Source: Erythrobacter ani (GTDB taxonomy: Bacteria; Pseudomonadota; Alphaproteobacteria; Sphingomonadales; Sphingomonadaceae). Taken from it: a stretch of DNA of 64,000 nt. The notes under the pieces were generated by a model, which ran no database searches, was not told the origin of the DNA, and was given only the letters and a program-made list of their open reading frames with translations. The number at the start of each line of letters is the position of its first letter. Within the stretch, counting starts at the first letter, position 1. The position numbers and the translations under genes are program-made. Positions 16,996 to 25,031 of this stretch are shown here, one piece after another. Location: the NCBI RefSeq assembly GCF_019204025.1, contig NZ_JAGSPB010000002.1, positions 806,001-870,000 on the forward strand, read 5' to 3'.

Positions 16996-17544
16996 ATGAA
17001 CATTCTGGCTTCGAAAGAGCAATTGCGAGCGAGTTTCTTGAGGTGGGCCCTCTTTCTCGTGCCTCTCATCGTATTGCTCGGCTTCATATCAGGCCAATTG
17101 GGCAATCCTTCGACACAATGGTTTCAGGGTCTCACGAAACCTGCGATTTTCCCGCCGCCCGCGATCTTTGGGGTCGTATGGACGGTATTGTGGTTGATGA
17201 TCGGGTTCGCCGTCGCCTTGGTCGCAAGCGCCTGGGGCGCGCGGGGCAGAGGCATCGCGCTTATCGCTTTTGCGCTTCATTTCCTCGGCACGCTTGCGTG
17301 GACGCCGGTATTCTTCGGCCTACAGGACATGACGAGTGCGCTTTACGTCTTGATGTACGCTGCGATCACTTTGCTGATCGTGATCGTACTGTTCTGGAAG
17401 GTTCGGCGGACAGCGGCGCTGCTGCTGGTCCCGTATTTCTGCTGGGTCTGTTTCGCGGCCGCGCTCAATTACCAGTTCATCGCTGAAAACCCGGATGGCG
17501 GCGTGGACGATGAAAGCGGCGCCGCAGTAGAGATCACACTGTAG
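16996..17544 (+). CDS. tspO: TspO/MBR tryptophan-rich sensory protein
   Basis: 182 residues with five membrane helices. The family pattern is visible: WFQGLTKPAIFPPPAIFGVVWTVLW after helix 1, then LGTLAWTPVFFGLQDM and VPYFCWVCFAAALNYQF. TspO binds porphyrins and related ligands and moves or degrades them in the membrane; in Rhodobacter it represses photopigment genes under oxygen. The N-terminus is slightly longer and the C-terminus carries an acidic tail. A GGAGAG site precedes the ATG. ubiK begins 44 bp downstream. Confidence 0.93.
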   Translation: MNILASKEQLRASFLRWALFLVPLIVLLGFISGQLGNPSTQWFQGLTKPAIFPPPAIFGVVWTVLWLMIGFAVALVASAWGARGRGIALIAFALHFLGTLAWTPVFFGLQDMTSALYVLMYAAITLLIVIVLFWKVRRTAALLLVPYFCWVCFAAALNYQFIAENPDGGVDDESGAAVEITL

Positions 17545-17588
17545 AGATCGGTCTGGACAAAGCGCTGCGGCATGACCAAATAGCGCCC

Positions 17589-17840
17589 ATGCAAAGCGAA
17601 AATCCGATCATCGCCGACTTCGTCAAACTCGCCAACAGCGCCGCCGGAACCATGGCCGGCATGACGCGCGAAGCCCGTGAGGGCGCACGCGAACGCTTGC
17701 GCGAGGCCATGGGCGGGATGGATTTCGTCAGCCGTGAAGAATTCGATACGGTAAAAGCGATGGCGCAAAAGGCACGCGAGCAGGCCGACGCCCTCGAAGC
17801 GAAAGTCGCCGAGCTCGAAGCCAAGCTGGCCGGCAAGTAA
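17589..17840 (+). CDS. ubiK: ubiquinone biosynthesis accessory factor UbiK (BMFP domain)
   Basis: 83 residues with an amphipathic N-terminal helix and a C-terminal coiled coil (VSREEFDTVKAMAQKAREQADALEAKVAELEAKL), the YqiC/BMFP pattern. UbiK works with UbiJ in the aerobic ubiquinone synthesis complex and can perturb membranes. It is followed after 25 bp by recO and starts a plus-strand run through leuB. Confidence 0.88.
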   Translation: MQSENPIIADFVKLANSAAGTMAGMTREAREGARERLREAMGGMDFVSREEFDTVKAMAQKAREQADALEAKVAELEAKLAGK

Positions 17841-17865
17841 CCGCCGCGCCGATGAGGGTGCGTCC

Positions 17866-18468
17866 GTGATCATCCGCGCTCCGGCGATACTCGTCGCATC
17901 ACGGGCTCACGGCGAAACAGGGACGATCGCGCGGCTTCTCACTGAAGAACACGGTCTTGTTGCAGGTTATGTCGCTGGCGGGCGTGGACGCCAGCTTCGA
18001 CCTATCATGATTCCCGGCAACCGCGTGGCGATGGATCTGCGCGCAAAATCCGACAGCCAATTGCCCTTCGCCCGGTTAGAACTACAAGAAAGCCGTGGCC
18101 CGTGGATGACAGAGCCGCTACCCGCAGCTGCGATCACATGGGGCTGCGCGCTCACTGCCAGCACCTTGCCAGAGCGGAACCCGTATCCTTCGCTCTATCA
18201 GGCGCTCGACGCGCTGCTGACGGCGATCTGCCATGCCCCGTCCGCGCGCGGCTGGCTTGCGGCAATGGTCACTTACGAAGCGATGTTGCTGCGCGAGCTC
18301 GGCTATGGCGGTGCAAAGCCCGACATGGCGGGCGACCTCGAGGTGCAGATCCAGGCCTTTCGCGATCTTCACACCCCGATTGCGCGCTACTTGCTTGCCG
18401 ACGCCAAAACGGATGTTATGGCCGCACGTGTTGCGCTCGGTGAGCGGTTGGTGCGGATGGTGGAGTGA
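17866..18468 (+). CDS. recO: DNA repair protein RecO
   Basis: 200 residues beginning at GTG. The N-terminal OB fold starts IIRAPAILVASRAHGETGTIARLLTEEHGLVAGYVAGGRG, the family hallmark, followed by a helical C-terminal domain. RecO loads RecA on SSB-coated DNA with RecR in gap repair. It is shorter than the E. coli protein (about 240), mainly in the C-terminal part, and the zinc-finger cysteines of some RecO proteins are not seen. leuB starts 7 bp downstream. Confidence 0.92.
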   Translation: MIIRAPAILVASRAHGETGTIARLLTEEHGLVAGYVAGGRGRQLRPIMIPGNRVAMDLRAKSDSQLPFARLELQESRGPWMTEPLPAAAITWGCALTASTLPERNPYPSLYQALDALLTAICHAPSARGWLAAMVTYEAMLLRELGYGGAKPDMAGDLEVQIQAFRDLHTPIARYLLADAKTDVMAARVALGERLVRMVE

Positions 18469-18475
18469 TGGGCGG

Positions 18476-19534
18476 ATGAAAATCGCGGTACTACCCGGCG
18501 ACGGGATCGGGCCTGAGGTAACGCGGGAGGCCGTAAAGGTGCTCGAGGCGCTCGACCTTCCCGGGCTCACTCTGTTTGACGGCGATGTCGGCGGCGTCGC
18601 TTATAGCCGCCACGGTCATCCACTTCCGCAAGAAACGTTGACAATGGCACGCGAGTGCGACGCGGTTCTGTTCGGCGCGGTGGGCGATCCCTCATGTGAC
18701 GGACTGGAGCGGCATTTGCGGCCCGAACAGGCGGTGCTCGGCCTGCGCAAGGAGCTCGGTCTGTTTGCTAACCTGCGACCCGCCAAGGTTTTCAAGGGAT
18801 TGGAGCATCTCTCCCCGCTCAAGCCCGAGATTGCCGCCGATTTCGACATCCTGTTCGTGCGCGAGCTGACCGGCGACGTCTATTTCGGCGAAAAGGGCGA
18901 GCGCATCGGCATCGACGGCAGCCGGGAAGGTTGGGACACGATGTCCTATTCTGCGAAGGAAGTCAGCCGCATTGCGCAGGTCGCATTCCGCGCCGCGCGA
19001 GCTGGCAATTGCCGCGTGTGCAGCGTGGACAAGGCGAACGTCCTCGAAACCAGCCAGGTCTGGCGCGACACCGTGATCGAGGCCGCAGGATCGCATCCCG
19101 ATATCGACCTGACACATATGTATGTCGACAATGCCGCGATGCAGATCATCAGCAAACCGGCGCAGTTCGGCGTGATCCTGACGGGCAATCTGTTCGGCGA
19201 TATTTTGTCCGATCTTGCCAGCGCGGCGGTTGGTTCCATCGGCCTTTTGCCCAGTGCTTCGATGGGAGCGCGTGAGACGGCGCACGGTATCTTCGGCCTG
19301 TACGAACCGATCCACGGCAGCGCGCCCGACATTGCCGGGCAGGGTAGGGCCAACCCGATGGCGACGATCCTTTCGGCCGCGATGATGCTCCGCCATTCCT
19401 TTGGCCGCGAGGCGGAGGCGGCGGCCATCGAAGCCGCGGTAGGCAGGGCGTTGGCAGACGGCATCCGCGGCGGTGATCTTGGCGGGGAGCACGGCTGCAA
19501 GGAAATCGGCGCTGCGGTCCGCGAACGCCTTTGA
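18476..19534 (+). CDS. leuB: 3-isopropylmalate dehydrogenase
   Basis: 352 residues. KIAVLPGDGIGPEV at the N-terminus, the FANLRPAKVF arginine region, YFGEKG, and the NAD-binding GSAPDIAGQGRANPMATILSAAMML motif are all present. It oxidises and decarboxylates 3-isopropylmalate to the leucine precursor 2-ketoisocaproate. The open frame extends back into recO, but ATG 18476 with GGGCGG upstream gives the family start. leuC/leuD are not in this window. Confidence 0.97.
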   Translation: MKIAVLPGDGIGPEVTREAVKVLEALDLPGLTLFDGDVGGVAYSRHGHPLPQETLTMARECDAVLFGAVGDPSCDGLERHLRPEQAVLGLRKELGLFANLRPAKVFKGLEHLSPLKPEIAADFDILFVRELTGDVYFGEKGERIGIDGSREGWDTMSYSAKEVSRIAQVAFRAARAGNCRVCSVDKANVLETSQVWRDTVIEAAGSHPDIDLTHMYVDNAAMQIISKPAQFGVILTGNLFGDILSDLASAAVGSIGLLPSASMGARETAHGIFGLYEPIHGSAPDIAGQGRANPMATILSAAMMLRHSFGREAEAAAIEAAVGRALADGIRGGDLGGEHGCKEIGAAVRERL

Positions 19535-19549
19535 CACTGGCGAAGGCCC

Positions 19550-20653
19550 ATGCCGCTTGAATTAGCGATCATCCTGCCGACCCTGAACGAGCGCGGCAAT
19601 CTCGGCCCGTTGATCCAGCGAATTGCGGATGTGTTGCGACCAGTCATTGGCGAAGATGGTTGGGAAATCCTCATCGTCGATGACAACAGCACGGATGGGA
19701 CCGCGGAAGAGGGCCGAAATCTGGCGAGGACCGACCGCCGGGTGCGGATCATCCAGCGGATCGGGCGGCGCGGATTATCCAGTGCGGCGATCGAGGGGTT
19801 TTGCGCGACCGCCGCGCCTTTCGTTGCTGTCATGGATGCAGACCATCAGCACGATCCCGCGCTGCTGCCGGATATGCTGAGTGCGCTCAAGGGGGATGAG
19901 GCCGATATCTGCGTCGCCAGCCGTTTTGCGGAGGGGGCAAGCACAGAAGACTGGGCTGAACCGGAACGCCAACGCCTGTCCGGAATGGCCAATCGCGCGG
20001 CGCGTCTGATTACCGGTGTGAAGATGAGCGATCCGATGAGCGGGTATTTCATGCTTCGCACATCACAGGCGCTGGAAATGACGCCGCGCTTGTCCGGCAT
20101 AGGATTCAAGATCCTGTTCGATCTGCTGGCCACTTCTGCCACGCCCCTGCGGGTCAGAGAGTTTCCGTTGAACTTCGCGGCGCGGCGCGAGGGCGAGAGC
20201 AAGCTGGACCGGGCGATCCTCTTCGATTTTCTCGCAGCATTGTACGACAAGACACTTGGGCATGTGATCCCAACGCGTTTCGCGCTGTTCGGGACGGTCG
20301 GCGGACTGGGCGTGATCGTTCACTACGCAGTGCTCGGTGCGCTGTTTCCGGGAATGACCGCGACCTTCTGGAAAGCGCATACGCTCGCCGTGCTCATCGC
20401 GATGAGCTTCAATTTCTGGCTGAATAACTGGCTGACTTACCGCGATAAACGGCTCAAGGGGTTCGCAGCTCTCCTGCGAGGATGGGTGGGGTTCTGCGCC
20501 ACCTGTGCCGTGGGCGGTTTCGCCAATGTCGCGGTCGCCACCTTGCTCGAAAGCCAGGGCGTGTTCTGGGCCCTTGCGGCGCTCGCCGGCATCCTCATCG
20601 GGTCGGTCTGGAATTACGCATTATCGAGCCGGTTCGTTTGGGGACGGTTTTAG
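19550..20653 (+). CDS. polyprenol-phosphate glycosyltransferase (GT2, DPM1-like) fused to a GtrA membrane domain
   Basis: 367 residues. Residues 1-230 are a GT2 catalytic domain: IILPTLNERGNL, the nucleotide-binding VDDNSTDGTAE, the metal-binding DADHQHDP, and KILFDLLA. Residues about 235-365 contain four membrane helices ending NFWLNNWLTYRD, the GtrA family signature. It should transfer a hexose, probably mannose, from a nucleotide sugar to polyprenyl phosphate at the inner membrane and help flip it. It begins 15 bp after leuB and converges on a lipid-linked glycosyltransferase that could use its product. Confidence 0.9.
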   Translation: MPLELAIILPTLNERGNLGPLIQRIADVLRPVIGEDGWEILIVDDNSTDGTAEEGRNLARTDRRVRIIQRIGRRGLSSAAIEGFCATAAPFVAVMDADHQHDPALLPDMLSALKGDEADICVASRFAEGASTEDWAEPERQRLSGMANRAARLITGVKMSDPMSGYFMLRTSQALEMTPRLSGIGFKILFDLLATSATPLRVREFPLNFAARREGESKLDRAILFDFLAALYDKTLGHVIPTRFALFGTVGGLGVIVHYAVLGALFPGMTATFWKAHTLAVLIAMSFNFWLNNWLTYRDKRLKGFAALLRGWVGFCATCAVGGFANVAVATLLESQGVFWALAALAGILIGSVWNYALSSRFVWGRF

Positions 20654-21996
20654 CGCCATCCTGCAAGCCACGTCCACTTGGCGAAGCTCATCGGCCCCTC
20701 GAGCGCACCAGCGCTCAGGATCGTGAAAAACACTGCAAACACCGCTCCGGACCCGGCCAATGCGACATAGCTGATCCAGCGATATTGCTCGCTGCGGTGA
20801 ATATCCGAAAGCGTGAGGGCGAAGGCGGCGAGCAGGAAACAGCTCGGGATGAAATAGTGGTAATAGAACTGCACCGGTTTCGGTGCGATGAGCCAGAGAC
20901 CAAGGCTCATCACGTATCCGGCAACCACAGCGACTTTCGCCCAGTCGCTCCTCCAAAAACCCGTTATCGTGCACCAGAGCAGCGCAGGCAGCCCCAGCAG
21001 CATCGTCAATGGATTGCCGATCAACAGCACGCCGCGCTGCGCACCGTCGGTGAACTCGTACAAATACCAGATGCCGCGTATGTTCATCACCCATTGCGGC
21101 CAGCTGCTTTGATACGAATGCGGGGCGATGACCTGTCTTTGCAGCTGCAAGATCTCCTGATGCAAGGCAAACAGTCCGCCTTCCGATAGCGGGGAGGGAT
21201 GGAATTCATCGCCGAGCCAATATCCCGGTGCGAAGGTCAGTGCGTAGACCATGACCGGGATCAGACCGAGCCAGAGGAACGCCTCGGCCAGTGAGACACC
21301 AGGGACCGGAATGCCGCGCCTGCTCGTGATCAGACGCCGCCGTCCAGCAGAAAGACGCGCGGCGAAGAAGGCCACTCCGGGCAACATGGCGAGCGGTACG
21401 GCATTCCATTTCGATGCCATCGCGCAGCCGATCGCGATACCGGTCAGCGCCAATCGCTTCCGTCCGCGTTCTGGCTCGCGGATCGCGGTAGCAAACTGCC
21501 ATGCGGCGAGTGCAATGAACGCGGCCATGAAGATATCGAGCATGGCGATGCGGGCGTGGACGAAAACGTGGAAACCCGTCACCAGCAAGATGCCAAAAGC
21601 CGCGGTCGCGAACCTTTCATGGCTTGCATGCCAGATCGCGCGCATGCCTGCGAAAATCGTGATGATCCCGGCCAGCAGGGGCATGATCCGCCAGCCGAGC
21701 GGATTGTCTCCGAACATGGCAATGCCGAGCGCCAGGATTTCCTTCCCGAGCAACGGATGCTCGCGGTTGATATACCTGCTGCCATCTCCCCAAATGGCGA
21801 TGATCTCGCGCGCGGCGGGAAGATAGTGCACCTCGTCGAAATATGGCGCGCTGGGAATCGTAAGCCGTATTGCCGCTAGCGCGCCAAAGACGAGCGGAAT
21901 GGTAATGCACCAGAACCAGGGATCGCGCGGATGCTCGGGCGGCGCTGAGGGTTCATGCAAACGTGCAGGAATGGGCTGGGCGGGTGCCTCTGACAT
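20650..21996 (-). CDS. phospholipid-carrier-dependent glycosyltransferase (PMT/ArnT-like, GT-C)
   Basis: About 448 residues with roughly ten membrane helices. The first periplasmic loop has the acidic motif PYFDEVHYLPAAREI and NREHPLLGKEIL, typical of protein O-mannosyltransferases; AMASKWNAVPLAMLPG follows. It uses polyprenyl-phosphate sugar to glycosylate a protein or lipid on the periplasmic side. The ATG at 21996 is used; the longer frame would need a TTG at 22035. The stop overlaps the stop of the converging GT2-GtrA gene by 4 bp. Confidence 0.88.
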   Translation of the reverse strand: MSEAPAQPIPARLHEPSAPPEHPRDPWFWCITIPLVFGALAAIRLTIPSAPYFDEVHYLPAAREIIAIWGDGSRYINREHPLLGKEILALGIAMFGDNPLGWRIMPLLAGIITIFAGMRAIWHASHERFATAAFGILLVTGFHVFVHARIAMLDIFMAAFIALAAWQFATAIREPERGRKRLALTGIAIGCAMASKWNAVPLAMLPGVAFFAARLSAGRRRLITSRRGIPVPGVSLAEAFLWLGLIPVMVYALTFAPGYWLGDEFHPSPLSEGGLFALHQEILQLQRQVIAPHSYQSSWPQWVMNIRGIWYLYEFTDGAQRGVLLIGNPLTMLLGLPALLWCTITGFWRSDWAKVAVVAGYVMSLGLWLIAPKPVQFYYHYFIPSCFLLAAFALTLSDIHRSEQYRWISYVALAGSGAVFAVFFTILSAGALEGPMSFAKWTWLAGWR

Positions 21997-22041
21997 ATGC
22001 CGCCAGCGCTTAGGAAAGCGCGTGGCGGGCGGCAAGTGCGA

Positions 22042-22449
22042 TTACGCCGGCGAGGGTTTTGCCTGTCCCTCGACGCCGCGCTCCAGCCAGAAGAGCCGGG
22101 CGCACATTGCGAGCAGGCCGATACTGGCGGTGCAGCCAACGAACAGCGCCCATGGCAGCACGTTCATACCGGCCGCTCTCGCGCGAGGCGCGATGAAGAA
22201 CAGCGCGATCATCACGCACATTATCAGGTCCCACCAAACTTGGATGCCGGTGAGGTTGGCGGTGTGATTGGTCCAGAACATGACGACGCCCTCCTGCCAG
22301 ATCTGCACAGCGGTGTACGCGCCGAATCCGGCGGAAAGCATCGCGGCGAGCGTGGCATTCCCGGTTGTTGGCTTGGCGACAAGGATATAGATCAGGGCGA
22401 TTCCGCCGAATGCCGCGGTTATGATGAAGAGGGTTTGCAGGATGTCCAT
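22042..22449 (-). CDS. small membrane protein under TetR control, function unknown
   Basis: 135 residues with four predicted membrane helices and a short charged C-terminus. MDILQTLFIITAAFGGIALIYILVAKP starts the protein; the centre has VMFWTNHTANLTGIQVWWDLIMC. No family recognised with certainty. The ATG at 22449 lies just beyond two palindromic operators, and a tetR gene reads the other way, so it is almost certainly the regulated target. A hydrophobic ligand or transport role is a guess only. Confidence 0.75.
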   Translation of the reverse strand: MDILQTLFIITAAFGGIALIYILVAKPTTGNATLAAMLSAGFGAYTAVQIWQEGVVMFWTNHTANLTGIQVWWDLIMCVMIALFFIAPRARAAGMNVLPWALFVGCTASIGLLAMCARLFWLERGVEGQAKPSPA

Positions 22450-22471
22450 GGATCGTTCTCCGGCTCGTTGT

Positions 22472-22517
22472 GTAGCAGTTGCTACGCACACTGGTAACGC
22501 AATGTAGCAATTGCTAC
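22472..22517. promoter_or_regulatory. twin palindromic operators between tetR and its target
   Basis: GTAGCAGTTGCTAC at 22472-22485 and GTAGCAATTGCTAC at 22504-22517 share the arms GTAGCA/TGCTAC. The second is a perfect 14-bp palindrome; the first has only the central two bases unlike. Centres are 32 bp apart, about three helical turns, and the second ends 10 bp before the tetR start. This is the expected layout for two TetR dimers repressing both directions. Confidence 0.82.
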
Positions 22518-22527
22518 AAGAGGAAAA

Positions 22528-23067
22528 ATGGCAAATCCTGCTCTCTCCCGCGAAACCCTGCTGCCCAAGCTGGCGGCGCATGTGCTCGAGCATGGCTTAG
22601 GCGGAGCGAGTCTGCGCCCGCTGGCCAAGGCGGCGGGCACGAGCGATCGCATGCTGATCTATCATTTCGGCAACAAGGAGCAGCTCGTCATCGACCTGCT
22701 CGAGTACATTGCTGGTGTGTATTCTACCGCGCTCGACATGGCCATCGGGCCGGATCGGCCCAAAACCCGGCAGGAGTGCTTCGAGCGAATCCTCGAGCAG
22801 GGCCGCCAGCCGGGAATGCAGAATTTTCTTGTCCTGTGGTGGGAAATCGTCGCGGGCGCGGCGCGCGGAGTAGCTGGCTATCGCGAGGCGGCAGATCAGA
22901 TGATGACCAAGCAGCTCGCCTGGCTGGAGACGCAAATGCCGGCAGACGATCCCGATCCTGCGGGCGGCGCTCGTTTCCTGATGACGCTGCTCGAAGGCAC
23001 CTTGATGCTGGGCGTCGTCGGGCACGAGCGCACGGCGAGCGACGGGCTGGTTGCGGGCCAGCTCTAA
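22528..23067 (+). CDS. TetR family transcriptional regulator
   Basis: 179 residues. The N-terminal helix-turn-helix is clear (LPKLAAHVLEHGLGGASLRPLAKAAGTSDRMLIYHFGNKEQL), followed by a helical ligand-binding domain. AGAGGA lies just before the ATG. It faces the small membrane protein gene across two palindromes and likely represses that gene and itself. metZ starts 19 bp downstream and may be partly co-transcribed, though a functional tie to methionine is not evident. Confidence 0.92.
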   Translation: MANPALSRETLLPKLAAHVLEHGLGGASLRPLAKAAGTSDRMLIYHFGNKEQLVIDLLEYIAGVYSTALDMAIGPDRPKTRQECFERILEQGRQPGMQNFLVLWWEIVAGAARGVAGYREAADQMMTKQLAWLETQMPADDPDPAGGARFLMTLLEGTLMLGVVGHERTASDGLVAGQL

Positions 23068-23086
23068 CCGCCCTAATCGTGCGAGC

Positions 23087-24304
23087 ATGAAGAAAACCAC
23101 CGGAATGGACCGCGCCGCTACGCGCAAATGGCGTCCCGCCACACAGGCGGTGCGCGGCGGAACCTGGCGCAGCGAACATGGCGAGACAAGCGAAGCGATG
23201 TTCCTCACCTCGGGCTATACCTATGACGACGCGCAGACGGTCGCTGATCGGTTCGCGGGCGATGCGGAAGGCATGACCTATTCACGCCTTCAGAACCCGA
23301 CGGTAGCGATGCTTGAGGAGCGCATTGCCTTGCTCGAAGGCGCAGAGGCGTGCCGCGCACAGGCAAGTGGAATGGCAGCGATGACAGCGGCGCTGCTTTG
23401 CCAGCTATCGGCGGGGGATCACTGCGTTGCGGCGAGAGCGGCGTTCGGTTCGTGCCGCTGGCTGGTGGATAACCTGCTGCCGCGCTTCGGAATCGAAACG
23501 ACCGTGATCGACAGCGCCGACAACACTCAATGGGAAGCCGCGATCCGGCCCAACACCAAGGTGTTTTTCTTCGAGACTCCGGCAAACCCGACGCTCGATG
23601 TCGTCGACCTGAAGCATGTTTGCGATCTCGCGAAGGCGCACGGTATTACAAGCGTGGTGGACAACGCTTTCGCCTCGCCCGCCTTGCAGCGCCCGATGGA
23701 ATTCGGCGCAGACATAATCGCCTACAGTGCGACCAAGCTGATGGATGGGCAGGGCAGGGTGCTGGCTGGGGCAATTTGCGGCTCCGAGGAATGGATCACC
23801 GAAACGCTGATGCCGTTCCAGCGCAACACCGGGCCGACGCTTTCACCGTTTAACGCATGGGTTGTTCACAAGGGGCTGGAGACGCTGTCGCTGCGCGCCC
23901 ATCACCAGAGCCGAAGCGCTGTAGCGCTGGGCGAATTGCTAGAACCGCGCATCGTGAAAGTCGGGGGGGAAATGCGCCATCCCGGCCTTGCGAGCCATCC
24001 GCGCCACAATCTTGCGCTCGCGCAAATGGATGCAACGGGACCGATCTTTGCCTTCGATGTCGGGACGAGGGAACGGGCCTTCGCGATCCTCGATGCGATG
24101 GAGCTGATCGATATCTCGAACAATATTGGCGATTCCAAGAGCCTGATGTGCCATCCGGCAAGCACGACCCACGCGAATATGGGAGAAGACGCCCGCGCTG
24201 AAATGGGCGTGACCGAAGGGCTGCTGCGGATCAATGTCGGACTAGAAGATATCGCCGACCTGACCGAGGACATGGACCGGGCCTTGGCTGCGGCAGGGAT
24301 CTAG
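23087..24304 (+). CDS. metZ: O-succinylhomoserine sulfhydrylase
   Basis: 405 residues of the Cys/Met-metabolism PLP family. The PLP lysine is Lys217 in YSATKLMDGQGR; SRLQNPTVAMLE, ASGMAAMTAAL, FFETPANPTLDVVDL and the C-terminal CHPASTTHANMGEDAR match MetZ. It makes homocysteine directly from O-succinylhomoserine and sulfide, the route used by many alphaproteobacteria. ATG 23087 is chosen over the open frame that runs back into tetR. Its stop overlaps the converging excalibur gene by 4 bp (CTAG). Confidence 0.93.
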   Translation: MKKTTGMDRAATRKWRPATQAVRGGTWRSEHGETSEAMFLTSGYTYDDAQTVADRFAGDAEGMTYSRLQNPTVAMLEERIALLEGAEACRAQASGMAAMTAALLCQLSAGDHCVAARAAFGSCRWLVDNLLPRFGIETTVIDSADNTQWEAAIRPNTKVFFFETPANPTLDVVDLKHVCDLAKAHGITSVVDNAFASPALQRPMEFGADIIAYSATKLMDGQGRVLAGAICGSEEWITETLMPFQRNTGPTLSPFNAWVVHKGLETLSLRAHHQSRSAVALGELLEPRIVKVGGEMRHPGLASHPRHNLALAQMDATGPIFAFDVGTRERAFAILDAMELIDISNNIGDSKSLMCHPASTTHANMGEDARAEMGVTEGLLRINVGLEDIADLTEDMDRALAAAGI

Positions 24305-24639
24305 CGCCTACCGCGATACGGCTCGCACGCCACCCCGTCATTGTCGCGGTCGAGCGCCGATCTGTAGCCTGGCTGTCCGCGATATATCGGCGCCGCCCCA
24401 GCCGCTCGCGCGGCATCGCAATTGCGATAATACACATCGCCCTGGATCGACTGGGCTTCTTGTACCGGCCTGCTTGCGCGCGGATTTCGATGGCAATGGT
24501 ATTCGCCGGTCTTGCGGTTGTTGTGGCAGCCTTCCGCATTGAGTCCGCCGGGGTGCGCGATCACCGCCGATACCGGTATCGAAGCCAGTCCTAGCGCGAT
24601 GATCGCGCTGAAGGCAGATGCGGAGAGCGCCTTTACCAT
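24301..24639 (-). CDS. secreted excalibur calcium-binding domain protein
   Basis: 112 residues. A signal peptide (to about residue 28, ending SAVIA) is followed by a GCHNNRKTGEYHCHR stretch resembling the YHYH/HxH motif that often precedes this domain, and then an excalibur domain: YYRNCDAARAAG ... DRDNDGVACE, an EF-hand-like calcium loop bordered by two cysteines. Such proteins are periplasmic or surface located; excalibur domains often accompany thermonuclease folds, but no nuclease part is present here. Confidence 0.85.
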   Translation of the reverse strand: MVKALSASAFSAIIALGLASIPVSAVIAHPGGLNAEGCHNNRKTGEYHCHRNPRASRPVQEAQSIQGDVYYRNCDAARAAGAAPIYRGQPGYRSALDRDNDGVACEPYRGRR

Positions 24640-25031
24640 GATCTGAGCATATCATGCACGGGACCCGCATGTGTTAATGCTTGGCCCAACACGCAAAAAG
24701 CCGGGTCACTCCTGTGGGAGCATACCCGGCTTCATGCACATCGGCCCCGCTTCGTGCGTATTCTCTCGGGGGCCGTTCGGAACGGTTCAATGCGAGGGAC
24801 CACCCTCTTTGAATTGCGATGACTACGGGCTCTATGCGCCGCAGACACGTGAGTTTATACCGGTCCTTTCCTAACGGAACCGGTCCAATCGCAGGAAACG
24901 CCGCGTTTACCATGATCGCCGTAGCTCAACTGCGTTGTTGTGCATTGCAGCATTGATCTCTAGTGACACCTTAACTCTCCTTGCGGGACCCGTCCTGCAC
25001 ACCCTCGACGGGTATAGTCTGGAACTTGAAT
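24640..25031. other. long intergenic region before the SulP gene
   Basis: 392 bp without a convincing protein gene. It contains a minus-strand intrinsic terminator (24694-24732), an inverted repeat around 24860-24886 with arms ACCGGT, and a TATAAA on the minus strand close to it. A small minus-strand RNA ending at the terminator is the simplest reading. The segment near 24990-25031 must carry the SulP ribosome site, which is weak. Confidence 0.4.
24694..24732 (-). terminator. intrinsic terminator of an unidentified minus-strand transcript
   Basis: AAGCCGGGT (24698-24706) pairs with ACCCGGCTT (24724-24732), with a further CTCC/GGAG stem inside. Read on the minus strand it runs into TTTTT. The excalibur gene starts downstream of it and no annotated gene lies upstream, so it implies a small RNA or short ORF transcribed from about 24850. 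Confidence 0.65.

Noticed and set aside
24671..24874. 67-residue plus-strand ORF
   Set aside because: It runs across a terminator hairpin, has no ribosome site and no family resemblance.
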